In this document: positions 47,495 to 60,433 of the stretch, piece after piece
Numbering within the stretch: position 1 is the first letter of the stretch
Layout: each line of letters opens with the position of its first letter
Assembly (NCBI GenBank): GCA_934045075.1
Contig: OW203722.1
Coordinates: 12,517,796 to 12,581,795 of the forward strand
Source: Yponomeuta sedellus
Taxonomy: Eukaryota; Arthropoda; Insecta; Lepidoptera; Yponomeutidae
Reading direction: 5' to 3'
Length of the DNA: 64,000 nucleotides
Position numbers and translations under genes: made by a program
The notes under the pieces: model-generated
The model's database searches: none
What the model was told of the DNA's origin: nothing
Seen by the model: only the letters and a program-made list of their open reading frames with translations

Positions 47495-47660
47495 TAGCTT
47501 TGGTAACCAGGTAAGGACATCACAAACATGGAAATATAACCGGAGTACAAATTTGTACAAATAAGTACGGCGGCTCCCGGTGGGAATCGAACCTACAACC
47601 TCAGTTTTGACAGTCAAGCGTATTATAAGCGTGACAGGTAGAACAACAAGAGAGTCACAC
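47495..47660 (-). repeat. tRNA-derived SINE copy
   Basis: The minus strand has the B box GGTTCGATTCCC next to 'accgggagccgccgtac' and the tail 'gatgtccttacctggttacc'. Confidence 0.55.
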
Positions 47661-48283
47661 ACAGCGGCCTACCTAATTAAATTTTACCAAATCCTGACGT
47701 TATAACAGTTAGTATGGAATTTGGCAGGTATATGACAATACAATACAATATTATATGTCAATACAATATTTATTCTTTGATAGAAATTAAGATTTAAATT
47801 TAAATTTCGTAGAGTTTTGTCCGTCCGTGTTTGTATTGGCAACCTCAAAAAGTAAGAAAGCCCAATTGGTTGCGAATCTCCGATAGGCACATAATGAAGA
47901 AAAAGGTACAAGTTAACAGATTTTCGAAATGTTGTTTTGACGCTAACCTAACGTAATATTCCCTGAATAGTCTGTCAGCGCCCATGTTCATGGGCGCTCG
48001 CCTCCGTCCACCGACGTTAACCGATGACACCACATTTTTCACGGTTTGTCAGCCGTTAAATTTACTTGTGTTACTGAAGCGGCTTCGAGTGGACTCGTTG
48101 ACTTATTACTTTCTGATTGACGCTTTACAACGAAATTCCCATAGCAGATCATGTTTTACGTTTTCGATAACAGCTCTTGAATTTCGTTAACGTGGATGGA
48201 AACTGTAAAGTAAATATTCTTTAATTTGCACTAGGATTTTGTCAAAATTAATTTAATTAGCTGACCAAGTATTGCTGTTTATT

Positions 48284-49265
48284 CATTCATTCGTTCGTTC
48301 GTTCGTTCGTTCGTTCGTTCGTTCGTTCGTTCGTTCGTTCGTTCGTTCGTTCGTTCGTTCGTTCGTTCGTTCGTTCGTTCGTTCGTTCGTTCGTTCGTTC
48401 GTTCGTTCGTTCGTTCGTTCGTTCGTTCGTTCGTTCGTTCGTTCGTTCGTTCGTTCGTTCGTTCGTTCGTTCGTTCGTTCGTTCGTTCGTTCGTTCGTTC
48501 GTTCGTTCGTTCGTTCGTTCGTTCGTTCGTTCGCTCCCTCCCTCCCTCCCTCCCTCCCTCCCTCCCTCCCTCCCTCCCTCCCTCCCTCCCTCCCTCCCTC
48601 CCTCCCTCCCTCCCTCCCTCCCTCCCTCCCTCCCTCCCTCCCTCCCTCCCTCCCTCCCTCCCTCCCTCCCTCCCTCCCTCCCTCCCTCCCTCCCTCCCTC
48701 CTCCCCCCTCCCTCCCTCCCTCCCCCCTCCCTCCCTCCCTCCCTCCCTCCCTCCCTCCCTCCCTCCCTCCCTCCCTCCCTCCCTCCCTCCCTCCCTCACT
48801 CACTCACTCACTCACTCACTCACTCACTCACTCACTCACTCACTCACTCATTAATTCATTCATTCATTCATTCATTCATTCATTCGTTCGTTCGTTCGTT
48901 CGTTCGTTCGTTCGTTCGTTCGTTCGTTCGTTCGTTCGTTCGTTCGTTCGTTCGTTCGTTCGTTCGTTCGTTCGTTCGTTCGTTCGTTCGTTCGTTCGTT
49001 CGTTCGTTCGTTCGTTCGTTCGTTCGTTCGTTCGTTCGTTCGTTCGTTCGTTCGTTCGTTCGTTCGTTCGTTCGTTCGTTCGTTCGTTCGTTCGTTCGTT
49101 CGTTCGTTCGTTCGTTCGTTCGTTCGTTCGTTCGTTCGTTCGTTCGTTCGTTCGTTCGTTCGTTCATTCATTCATTCATTCATTCATTCAATCACTCACT
49201 CCCTCACTCACGCACTCACTCACTCACTGACTCACTCACTCACTCACTCACTCATTCATTCATTC
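48284..49265. repeat. Compound tetranucleotide microsatellite, CGTT/CCCT/CACT/CATT
   Basis: The blocks are (CGTT)n to 48533, (CCCT)n 48534-48796 with two small interruptions, (CACT)n 48797-48850, (CATT)n 48851-48884, (CGTT)n 48885-49164, (CATT)n 49165-49190, (CACT)n 49191-49250 and (CATT) to 49265. Long open frames in all phases are artefacts of the repeat. Confidence 0.98.
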
Positions 49266-49630
49266 TGCTGATGACAATTATTTTTAGCCAGTCGAATGAC
49301 GTTTGTTAAGTGATTCAAATGTACATTTAGCTACTGATTTAATTTCTGACTACTAATACATTATCAAGGGAAAGCTTCAAACATTCCACTGAGGGCCCAG
49401 ATATTTTCTTAGAGAGTGGGCTTAATCATCACGCGTCCCCACGAATTTGTTTATTTCATATATTTTCGTCCGCCTCCAAGTTCTAGGTACGCGTACCGAC
49501 CGGGTTAGCGATTTCAAGCGCTATGGCATGTAAATACACCTGGAAATACAGGTTACAACAAGAAGTTTTTCCTCCAAGTTGTACAGCTATTAGAAATTCA
49601 CGAAAGTGTCCTAAAAATGAACTAAACACG

Positions 49631-49995
49631 AAGCGCTCGTGGCCTAGTCGAACCGAGTGATTGGAATCAATCACTCGAGTTAAGCAACAACAGGCGCGGT
49701 CAGGTGCAGGATGGGTGACCGTCCCGTTACTACCGCTAGCGGCATTTTTCCGAGCGCTTCCTTGCTTCGCAAGGCACGTTAAGCCGTGGGTGCCGGCTGT
49801 AATGTGATGGCAGTCGTTAAGCCATGTCAGAGACCTTATGGGCGGCTTGATAACTTCTGACAGTAAGGCCCGCCACTGTCTTACGAACCTCCACCAACGT
49901 GGACTTGGCTCCTGTGATGGAGTATGGCCTAACCATCCTGCGATGCAGGAAGAGACCCGTGCCCCAGCAGTGGGGACATACAGGGTTGAAATCGA
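49631..49995 (+). mobile_element. 5S-rRNA-derived SINE, longest copy
   Basis: The head reads 'cgagttaagcaacaacaggc' then 'gcggtcaggtgcaggatggg' and 'tgaccgt', parallel to the 5S rRNA segment with AAGCAGCG, GGGCGCGGT and GGGTGACCGC. This is the internal pol III promoter, so the assignment is well based. The body includes 'gccgtgggtgccggctgtaa'; the tail ends 'cagtggggacatacagggtt'. 5S-derived SINEs have been described in moths. Confidence 0.75.
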
Positions 49996-49999
49996 TCGA

Positions 50000-52900
50000 T
50001 CCTAAAAAAACCGGCAAATGCAGGTTGGTCTCACGCACCAAGCGTCCCATCAAATAATGTTGTCTTAGTTATTTAGAAAAAATGTGTTCTCTTTCATTCA
50101 GTCATAATGATGATATCATATACTTATTCTCTAATGTTCGAGGCAAACAACGTGTGAGATAAAGTGCATTATTAGATATTACACATAATGAGTGCTTTTA
50201 CGCGGTGGACGGCGAGCGTGTATATAAAGCTGCCGTCTTGGCGTGTGGTCCGATCGCTGTGAGGCCGTGAGCAATCGTTCTGACAGCGACCCGCAAGCCG
50301 ATCTTATCGCTGTTTAATATACACTTACCTGTGTATTGGCCCGCAGAACAGTCTGATCGAATACCGCAAGCCGTGGGTGACCAGGCCACGCAAAATGTAG
50401 AGCCAAAGAACTCATATTGCTGAAATACTCGCACAGTTGGGTAACTACCTCTGTATAATATTTAAAAAATTGAGCACGTCAGAACCATGGGTAAGTGTCT
50501 ATTAACGTCTCTATTTCAAATTTAATTTACATCTAGAAAGTCAGGTAACAGCTACTAATAAAACGCCGGGGGTCGTATTGTATGGTATTTATTGCCAGTA
50601 AACTGTATGCGTCAGTGAGCAGTAAGGTTTGCCAATAAGGCGCCAGAGACGGCTGTTGGGGATTTGCAGTGCTAAGAGAGGTTTATTGGTCGTGTCGTGC
50701 GTCCGGTAGACGAGACGATCAGCCGTGTTTCAGACGTGAATCGTGATGCATCCGGCCTGACATCGCGCGCCTTGTACCTCGTCGCCCGACGTAAATCACC
50801 GCACCGCCTCTCTCCTCCTCACCAACCAAGTATGATCGTTGGAACCCTGTTAATTGGCCGCATGTCATCGTAAATTGAATGGCGTGAGGCGAACGCGTTG
50901 CTAGTAATTGATTTTCTTCGTACTCATTGATGTCGTTCCGATATCGGTTACTTCCCGGTGGTGTCAGCTTATGTGATGTCTATTAAAATAGTTCGAAGAA
51001 GATTGGAAACATACCCGATTCGGAGTACAGTACTCACTGTGGTATTCAAATATTGGTTCCGTTATCTATCGATAAGAGCGGTAACACGACACTTGGAGCG
51101 ATATTAACGTGTCGAACACGGGATGTTACTCAGAGCTCTCGTCGAGTGTATTGCAAAGGTGCTACAAGACGCCTATAACTATGAGGAAAAAACAAGAAAA
51201 TCGTATTTACGAACAACCGCGCGTGTAATTGTCTCGTGTTCTTAGGTTACTATCGCCGTATACTCGTATTGTGGCATGTAACCCCAGTCCACCTCGTTCA
51301 TATAGTATTTAAACTTCATGCGTTAGGGACATTAAATAAATATGTCCGGTAAATAGAGTGTAGCTGATAAAACATCGTTTTAATCTTCAGTTTAAGTTCT
51401 CAACTTCTATTTGGCTTGTTTGTCGTTGGCAGGCCGTAAACATGGTGAAATAGTGGTTAACGTCGTCGTTTTATTGCACTAACATTAAACTCAATTTAGT
51501 TACGAATTATTTATTTACACTATTGCTCATTGCCATCCTTACCTATTTCTTTCTACCAAAAGTTCAACGGACGTTCTTTTGTTAGACCTTAGAAGCATTT
51601 CTCACGTCACATTAGCTGGGATTAAATTATAATATGCGTGAAAGCAACATGAGCAATAAATTGGCAATTATTTCCATTTTTTGTGCAATTCATACCCGCC
51701 GGGTTGTGTTTATGGAAACGCTTAGTTGAGTGGAATGATTGTGTAAAACTGTTGGATTCGATCCAACGGGCCGCGCGCTGCCCGCCGCGCGAAACAAACG
51801 GTGTACAACTGTACAAATAAAGTCAAATAAGTAAACCCACCGAGCCTGCTGCTACTGCACATGAACATACATATTACACCAACCAAACGAAGGCTGGGTC
51901 ACGTTTTATAAACCTACAATCATAGTACAATAAGTTAATTCTTCCTACTTGTTCATATGTGGGTTATTCAGCTGTGCATTGCAATTACATCATCGAATTT
52001 TCTTAATGAACTATAAAAAAATCTCTTACAGAGATAAGCTCGCCTTTGTACATATTATTTCTTATGTAATGTCCTGTTTAATGTTTCGTGTGCAATAAAG
52101 TATAATAGATGATTAAAATAGTCAATGGTGGGGATTTTATAAGAATAAACATAATGACTGAAATCATTCTTGCTTTTTCTGGTGATGCAATAAAGTGTTC
52201 TATTATAAACGTGAAAGTTTGTAAGTATGGATGTTTGTTACTCTTTCACGTAAAAACTACTGAAGTGATTTTAATGAAACTTTACAATAATATAGCTTAT
52301 ATATCAGAATAACACATAGGCTCACAATATCAATTAAATATTAATAACTCAATACGAATTGTCCAAAATATGACGATAAGTGTCAAGTAGGAAAAAATCT
52401 ACCCAATAATCCTGCGCAGACGGAGTTGCGGGCACCAGCTAGTATTAAATAAATAGACTCTAGGGCGTGCTTCAAAATAATCGTGTTTTTATTATATTAG
52501 TAACTTTATTAGTACTTGTCTTTCTGTCCTCGGCCATCGTCATCGAGACGCTGCCAGCAATCTGCAGCAAATCGTCTATCTAGTCATTGTGTTTTTTTTA
52601 TTTATAAGTTTTGTACCATTACTTTCAAATTAAATTTTGGTGTCATGCATGATTTATGATGGCTGACCCCTACGTTATGCACGCGAACGTGTGCTGTTCG
52701 TGTGTCTGGCCGCAATAATGTCTTTTCTACATTTGTAAGAAAATTAACTAATGTTTAAAATATCATTTATGGTAATTCTGGAATCTTGTCATATTATGTT
52801 TGAGATGATTTGAGAAAAGATGGTCAGAGTGGAGTTTTTTCCCACTGTCTTTTTCTCTATTAAAAATCGGCCCGAAGAAGGCAGCTGCAACATTGTACAT

Positions 52901-55900
52901 TAACAATTATTAAACAGAATGCAAATTGTTTACGTTGAAATATTTTTTGATTTCAGATTTCATAATAAAAAAAATAGTTCGATTTTAAATAGTTCAATAT
53001 TTCCAGACCCATGGTACAACGGGAATTTAAATTTATTTTAATCTAGCATGTCATGTACCCACGTCCCAGAAAATAAATTATCTTTATGTACTTTCTTACT
53101 TTACATACTTCTTATTAAGCAACTTCGAAAAACTACGGGTGTGTAAAAATACAATACACGTAGACCGTGTACTGTTATAGACCCAAAGCATAGTTGCCGG
53201 TACCGGCTCCTTGGTTGGCGGTGTTCCAGTCGTTTCAATTTTATTCTGCGAAGCGTTCTCTGTAAACAGCCTTAAATGATAAACGCATAATTTAACACCC
53301 CGCGGCGAAACATGAAAAATTGTGCATTCCATTTTTATTTTATTTTCAGCCGACCTGATCATGAGGCGGGCGTGAAAATGTGAAGATGTTTCAATGAACT
53401 TTACTTATCGTGTCATTTTTCACCTGCTTATCGTATTTTCTGAAGAACAAAATTATTATTTGGTGAAATTATTGCAATAGGGAACAATAAATTAAAACAG
53501 GATCGTGTCGTGATCGTGTTTTAATTAATTTTAAAAAACCACTTGATTCTGCCGCCTCTCCTGTCATAAACTGCGATATTAACCGTTTAATCAACTCGCC
53601 TTTACGGATTTTTTATAAGCCGTTAAGGGGTTATTACGTCTAAAATATGTTGTAAAACGCTCTATTTCTTAATACCACATAAAATATTCCTATTCCTCTC
53701 CACAAAAGACGTTAAAAGGGTAATAAATAAATCGCGGGGAGACAAGGAATGAACACTATCAAGTTCTCAGATGAAAGACTGCAGTTCTATAGAGAGGTTA
53801 TCAAATTTCCCGTCGCTGGCTGTCGTCAGTCTTTTGACAGGGAAGAATACCCGGCAAAATCCAATTCGCACGGTAACAACAATGCGGTCGGGGCGAGGGG
53901 CGCGGGCTGCGGCCACCGCCGGAGCGCGGGGCGAAGCCCGATACCATCGCGGTCTTCGTCGCCGCTCCACATAAATCTAGCTTTGATACATTTTGGTAAG
54001 AAGCCAACTTTGGTGTACGCCCCGCACTGTCAGTGTGTTGCAAAATAATATACAGTGCTTTTTGCGCGAGTTATAAATGCCTTTCATTCCACTCTATCCT
54101 GTATCCATCGCTTTCCGTACTCCTACGTTTTTTATTGCCTTCGAATCTAACCAGTTTATTTATGGCTTGCGTTTTAATACTTTTATATTACATTGCACTG
54201 AAATTCTAAAAAATATATTTAACAATATAATAAATTATTCTCATAATGAAAACATTCATTACTTAAGTACATAAGTACCTAGATTAGAATACAATATAGG
54301 GGCCGTGTAATCGCTGAGCGGAAATAAGTTCTCCGAATGTTGACTGCACTGGGCAAACTAGATGACTCACCAACGCCCGTTAATGCGATATTCATAATGA
54401 AACAAATCCGATTGTTACAGTTTATCTTGAGCAATAAAGGCGTTGGGGTACTGTGGAGTTGGGATACGAGTGTGAGTGTTCACAATCGCATGTCTGTCAG
54501 TCCAGTAAAAATAAAATTACAAAAAAAGTTTTTAATGTGGAATCACAAGGGTAATCTTGTGATTCCACACAGCAAAATTTGAAATTTTTGTCTCTCCATC
54601 CATTGTTTTGTTTATTCTAGCATCAAATACAAAACATCACGTGCACTACTACCGAGTGCACTACGACTGATTGACGAAATTATGGACTGTAAGTAATTAT
54701 TTTATATACAGGTTGTAGATAAGACATATAGTTGGCCCAACGATGGTAGTGGATGTTATTGATTTATTAATCTCTACCGGCGCGAGTCTTTGTGAATATT
54801 GCGGTAAATCGCAAAGTATTGAATTGTAATTGAATCTGGTTATGGCATAAAAAAGAGACAAAATTTACTATATATGTTATGAGTTTCAAAAAGATTCGTC
54901 TACTGAGTATTGCACTAATAAAATTGTACTAAGGGGCAACAACGTGCAAAACCCACCAAAAACAATTCATGTCAAGTAGGTAGGTACGTATAGACCTTAC
55001 GAAGGGCTAAGCATCTAACTCTATAAAGCTTACATCTTGGTAAAAAAATATTAAATGTAAAATATTAAAGGAAAAAAATGTCTTGGACGTTAACCATTTG
55101 CTCTCATGGACTTGGTTACTTATAGAAAGAATTTTTTTTGTCGAAGTTTAAATGTTTATTCTAAATTTACCCAATGAAAGGTGTAATATATCTAAATCTT
55201 TAAAGTATTTATTTCATCCACCTATGCACCTCATAGTGCTATAAAATCATATCGCAGCGCAATAGGGCGCAGGGCGCATAAGACATTAATAACCATTGAC
55301 GAATATGCACTTTGCTTAAAGTTCGTTCTCAATACTGCTATTGGCCGATTTCCTATCTGTGGAACAGTCCATTTGCAAATAGGTATTCTTTCCTAAACTC
55401 GTATTTCTAATCTGGAGTTGGGAGTTATGGCAATTAGGGAGTTTTTCAGTGGTGCGATAAATCTGCTAAATATTAAGGTTGAGTTTCGTGTCGCGCGCGC
55501 GATCGTTAATCAGCTGCCGGTGGGCGAGCTTCCGCCGCCGGAACACACAGCTTACTTTTGATTGTTTTTGATAATACAAACAAAGACAAATGATTAAGTC
55601 AAGTCGTTAATCATGTAGTGTGTGCATTGTGGCCGCACTTCCTGCTGTAAGAATTCCAGAGATTGTTAACCTACAAATAATTGATGGTGCATGCCACGCA
55701 GAGCAACGAAAACGCAGGGAGACTTGCCCTAAGTGGTGGTTTGTAACGTCGCTTATATAAGTATTATATATTTCATGCGCGATAAATTATAATAATTGTC
55801 ACTCGCACTCTCATAGTAAGTGAAAGTGGGTTTTGCGACGCGAATGTTCTGCCGATTCGTCGCGCGTGACATAAGGGTTTTTCCTAGGGCAGTTGAAGTA

Positions 55901-57140
55901 GAGACAATATACCTGCTTAGCGCAATATGCAGTATGCTTCTAGCATAGTAACTTTTTGCATTCATTTTTGAACGGATTCTGTGGCAAGCAGCAATCGGAA
56001 ATCGAACCCATCAAAAAATTTCGTCTGCCTTGTTTATCGCTTTTTCAGAGTGATCGCCTGAAATTGCATTTAGGGTACGAAACATGGACATGGACGCAAG
56101 TAACAGGGTGGGCCACTGTGGGCCACAAGCCGAGTGGGTAATGAAAAAGCTATCAGCGTCGCGGCCGCCGCTCGCACCCGTTACCAAATTAATGTGTCAC
56201 GAACTGTATCCCACTAGATATTGATGTTGAAAAATGACACGCTCCTCGACATCTGATTGCAATCGTAAATCCTGGAGCGGGTCGGATTGAGAGCTGTATT
56301 TATGCTCAATATTTCTAAGAACGCGACATACAGCAATTTTACGAGTACATAGCGAGCGGAAAATATTTATTTCAACTCCTATGAGTCTATTTCACAAAAT
56401 AATTTTACAACAAACGAGCATCTGTTTACGACACACCAGTAGGCATATAGGTCATGTTGGTAAAATATATCTCGACGTATTTGTAGCCTACGTCTAAATA
56501 GAGATAAAAGTGATGATTAATAGTGGTGGTATTCGCCGGTTGCGGATGGGAAAGCGAGCGCAAGATCAGTGTGATTATCGTGAGGTTCGCGCTTCACTGA
56601 TCACAGCACAAAATTAGTTTAGGTTTGAAGCGGGATGACTGCTTGGCCCTGGTTAGATGTGGCAACTTGTATTCGTAGAGAGACTTTGTTCCCGACCGTC
56701 GACGGTTATTGAGCTGTAAAATTGATTTCTATTCGCACTGCTGATGGACGAAGCGGTGATTGCGACTCGGGCCCGATATTTATTCGGTGTAAATACTTAC
56801 CTCAAATTAATGGATTATTTGTAAATTATGTAAACTATTCTATACAAGAAATAGGTAGGTTTTGATTGTTTTACGGAAACATTTCCTACAAGTTTTTATC
56901 GAGTTGACATTTTTTTCAAAACAAACGGATATTATAAAATTTTAAAAAATTCACAGTTTCACATAGAAAGATACCACATTGGAAAGTTGCGGCAGCAACT
57001 ATGTCATTGTATTATGTTGCCTTCTTTGTTATATATAGAACAATGGTAACTCTCTATTATCGCACGAAAGCAAAGCAAGCAAGAAACCAGCTAAAAGACA
57101 AGAGCTGGCTGACGCAAATAAAAAAAATTATTATTTTTAA
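50000..57140. other. Repeat-poor, gene-less stretch
   Basis: No exon is supported. GC-rich patches (about 50640-50830, 53880-53970, 55480-55550, 56150-56180) alternate with AT-rich DNA. A 14-bp-arm hairpin lies at 54536-54569 (tgtggaatcacaag / cttgtgattccaca). A Helitron-like or SINE-like repeat lies at 52200-52443, ending 'gggcaccagctagta'. Part may be intron of the 39.4-kb gene. Confidence 0.4.
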
Positions 57141-57164
57141 TTTAATTCACTATTTAAAAATCAG

Positions 57165-57855
57165 ATGTTGTATAGAATCAGGCGTTACTTTGCGGAAATC
57201 CATAATAGCATAAAAAGTTAAAATTATTTTGCTAAATTCCGCCAAAAATCCCACAAGCACCATGCGGTTAGCTAATGCACCGCCCTCCCTCCCACTTTTT
57301 CAAGGAGAAGCAAGACACGAACACACCACCACCAACACCAATACTTGTGTAAGAAAACACGCGACGCGTTTCGCCTCTAACACGAGGCATCCTCAGGCTC
57401 CCAAATGCAAGTGACCGTCTCCGCTTTTTTTTTTAGGCTTATAAAGGGCACCCTCCGGAGGACACGGGTTAGGGACGTGGTGAATGCTCATGCATAACAT
57501 TACGGACCCGGCCGTGCTTCCAATGTGAGACTCACAAGAAGTGCGCCTACCCACTAAACACCACCTTGGGACTCAAAAACGCTCCGTATTTATAGGCTAG
57601 GCCGCCCCTCCCCCCGATGACGCAATGTAACCGTTAAACTGGTGACCGTTAAACCGTTTCAACCGCCTATGGGCTATTATTGTTTTGTGCAAATATAGCG
57701 ATTAATGGGGAAATAGAGGAGCTGCCCACCTGTTCATTCAGCATTGTAAACAACCTATCCCTAGATAATTTGGAAATTCCCAGCTGTTCAAATATAGACA
57801 ATCTCAACCTCTTACTGCAGGTGTGTAAAATTTCCAAATTATGGTTATTATTAAG
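57165..57855 (-). repeat. Inverted 5' fragment of the Penelope-like element
   Basis: Read on the minus strand it runs through the end of the GIY-YIG domain (mirror of about 60147-60340), the 3' UTR (mirror of 60341-60433 joined directly to 61492-61853), the terminal region, and then the first 39 bp of the reading frame (57203-57165, mirror of 57906-57944). It therefore spans a tail-to-head junction. Confidence 0.85.
57369..57396 (-). ncRNA. Hammerhead-like core in the inverted terminal region
   Basis: The minus strand has CTGAGGA (57396-57390), a GCCTC/GAGGC stem and GAAAC. This is the mirror of the copy at 61671. See that entry for fit and doubt. Confidence 0.35.
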
Positions 57856-57905
57856 TACATTTTTGGCGGAACTTAGCAAAGTAATTTTAACTTTTTAATG
57901 CTATT

Positions 57906-59962
57906 ATGGATTTCCGCAAAGTAACGCCTGATTCTATACAACATCTGAAATCGGCAAGCATAGCCGAACAGGCACGCTTGTACATCAAGCTAACTAAACT
58001 CCACCGTGTAGCGGTTCAAAACGTTTGGTTTAATCAGCGTTGTAAACAATTAGGAGTTTTACCAGATTACATACGTTTGAACACCCGTAACAATAGCAGG
58101 GCGGCTTCTGTTGCATTGGACAAGGCACGTAAGATTTGGCTCAATGAGGAGTCTCGGAAATGGTTCACGGTTCGCGACAACCTGAAGGCACATCTTAAAA
58201 TATTACACACAGAATTAATATTCCATCTACACAATATTGAATTTGATTTACTCGACGAGAAAGCCAGAGACATGGCTTCTCAAATAGCTCACCGCAAATA
58301 TCATGTCCAATGTAACAAAATCCGTAAATTACAACAAAATCGTTTTGTTCTCCAGAACATTAGCGAGAATTCACACACTTTTGGCCCACGAGTAAAAAAA
58401 ATTACAAACGTACAGTTTTCACCAAATGAATGGTCGCTGTTGGAAAAGGGATTAAAACACAATATAACACCAAGGATGGACGACAAATGTTTGCAAAGTT
58501 TGGCGGTGGATTCGGAGGTTGCAATTGTAACTAATAAGAAAAGCGGCATCGTTCACAGTCTCGTAGCCAATGACATTCAAAACACCAGGTTTATTAATAA
58601 CATGACAGATGCCTCTACCACGCGATCCATAAAGCTAAAAGTGGAGTCTAATAACCTTGTGCTAACCAAAGCCGACAAAGGAAACACTATAGATATTATG
58701 GACCGAGATTCGTACAAAGAGAAGGTTAACGATGTAATTCAGGGAGACGATTTTAACCGCCTTGGATCTGACCCTACAAAAAGATTTGTGGCGGAGGTCA
58801 AGATGGCAGTGTCGGAGTCATCTTTTATTTTTACAAGTCCAGAGGTTGAAAAGAGTAAAATTGCACCTATGAATCCACTGCCACCGATTTTGTATGGACT
58901 GCCTAAAATTCACAAAGAAAATGTGCCGATTCGTCCTGTTGTTTCTTATATTGGGGCTCCAGCATATAATTTATCCAAACGTCTTAACGATCTTCTTGGG
59001 GATAAGACAGCTTTTAATCCCAAATTTGTTTTGAAAAATAGTTTGGATCTTATAAAGCAGATTAAGGATGTTTCTCTTCCCAGCAATGCAAAATTGATTT
59101 CTCTAGATGTGGACAGTCTTTTCTCTAACGTTCCGTACCCTGAGTGAATTCAGTTCATTTCAGACTTCATGGACATGCAACGTCTTCATCCAGGGGAAAA
59201 ATTACAATTATTGGAATTAACAACAGTATGCATGCGTCAGAATTATTTCATGTTTGATGGTTCATTTTACCAACAAAAGGAAGGCTTAGCAATGGGTTCA
59301 CTATTGAGTCCTTTGCTGGCTGATATTTTCATGGATAATTTTGAACGTAATCATATAGTTGGGAAGAGAAACATACTTTATTATTACCGGTATGTAGATG
59401 ACATCATTATAAGCTGGACAGGTACATTTAGACAACTAGACTCATTTGTCAATACCTTGAACACAAAACACCCTAAAATCAATTTCAAACTAGAGAAGGA
59501 ACAGAACGAATCTCTTAATTTCCTAGATCTAAAAATTACTAGGGTGGGTAACAAGCATGAGTTTGAGATTTACCGAAAGCCAACACAGACTGACACTGTT
59601 ATCCCAATAACGTCTTGTCATCCGTGGCAACACAAAATGGCAGCATTCCATTGCTATATTCACCGTTTGCTAACTGTGCCAATGTCTTCTGCTAATTACA
59701 ACAAGGAACTAAATACCATCTATCAAATAGCAGTTGCAAACGGATATAGCAGGCGAATGATTGATAGGCTGGTGGTCAGAAAGCGGAACAGTATGGTTAG
59801 TAGACTTTTATACGCAGTGCCACCTGAAAGGCCTCAAAAAATGAAGTCAAGTATTACCTATGTAGGTCCAATTTCTGAAAAAATCCACCGGACGTTAAAG
59901 AGATCTGGGATGCGGGTTGCGTTCAGGACGAACAACTCTTTGGCTAGAATCTGTGTAATCAA
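57906..59962 (+). pseudogene. Penelope-like reverse transcriptase, interrupted by one stop
   Basis: The frame starts at ATG 57906 and is open for 413 codons. After TGA (59145-59147) it continues in the same frame to about 59955. Motifs in order are LTKADKGNT (about residue 255), YGLPKIHK with PIRPVVSYIGAP, LISLDVDSLFSNVP (first catalytic Asp), GLAMGSLLSPLLADIFM, YYRYVDDII (catalytic YVDD) and LNFLDLKI. The region IPITSCHPWQHK and the linker ISEKIHRTLKRSG with FRTNNSLAR lead to the endonuclease. RTs of this type synthesise DNA from a target-site primer. The stop falls just after the first catalytic block, so no full RT can be made without readthrough. Confidence 0.88.
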
Positions 59963-60340
59963 AAAGAGAGGGTGGATAGATTCCAGCGGTCTGGAGTGTA
60001 TAGAGTTGCTTGTCCGGAATGTAATGGAGTGTATATTGGCCAGACCGGTAGGAGTTTTATAACTCGGTATACGGAGCATGTGGCGGCTTTCCGAAACAAT
60101 CATCCGGATAGATCTCATTTTGCCAAACACCTTTTGGATACGGGTCATGTACTTAATAATAACCATAATTTGGAAATTTTACACAACTGCAGTAAGGGGT
60201 TGAGATTGTCTATACTTGAACAGCTGGAAATTTCCAAATTATCTAGGGATAGGTTGTTTACAATGCTGAATGAACAGGTGGGCAGCTCCTCTATTTCCCC
60301 ATTAATCGCTATATTTGCACAAAACAATAATAGCCCATAG
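59957..60340 (+). pseudogene. GIY-YIG endonuclease domain of the Penelope-like element
   Basis: In the next frame, after a frameshift near 59955, the sequence reads RSGVYRVACPECNGVYIGQT then GRSFITRYTEH, the GIY-YIG signature with its conserved Gly-Gln-Thr-Gly-Arg. A His/Asn-rich region and SSISPLIAIF follow to a TAG. In Penelope-like proteins this domain is fused to the RT C-terminus and nicks the target. One missing base separates it from the RT here. Confidence 0.88.
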
Positions 60341-60433
60341 GCGGTTGAAACGGTTTAACGGTCACCGGTTTAACGGTTACATTGCGTCATCGGGGGGAGG
60401 GGCGGCCTAGCCTATAAATACGGAGCGTTTTTG

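Noticed and set aside
48272..49309. Long frames of PPSL, GGRE and ERTN repeats
   Set aside because: Same artefact of a compound tetranucleotide array.
57667..57879. 70-codon minus-strand frame resembling the GIY-YIG C-terminus
   Set aside because: It is the inverted fragment of the Penelope-like element, not a separate gene.
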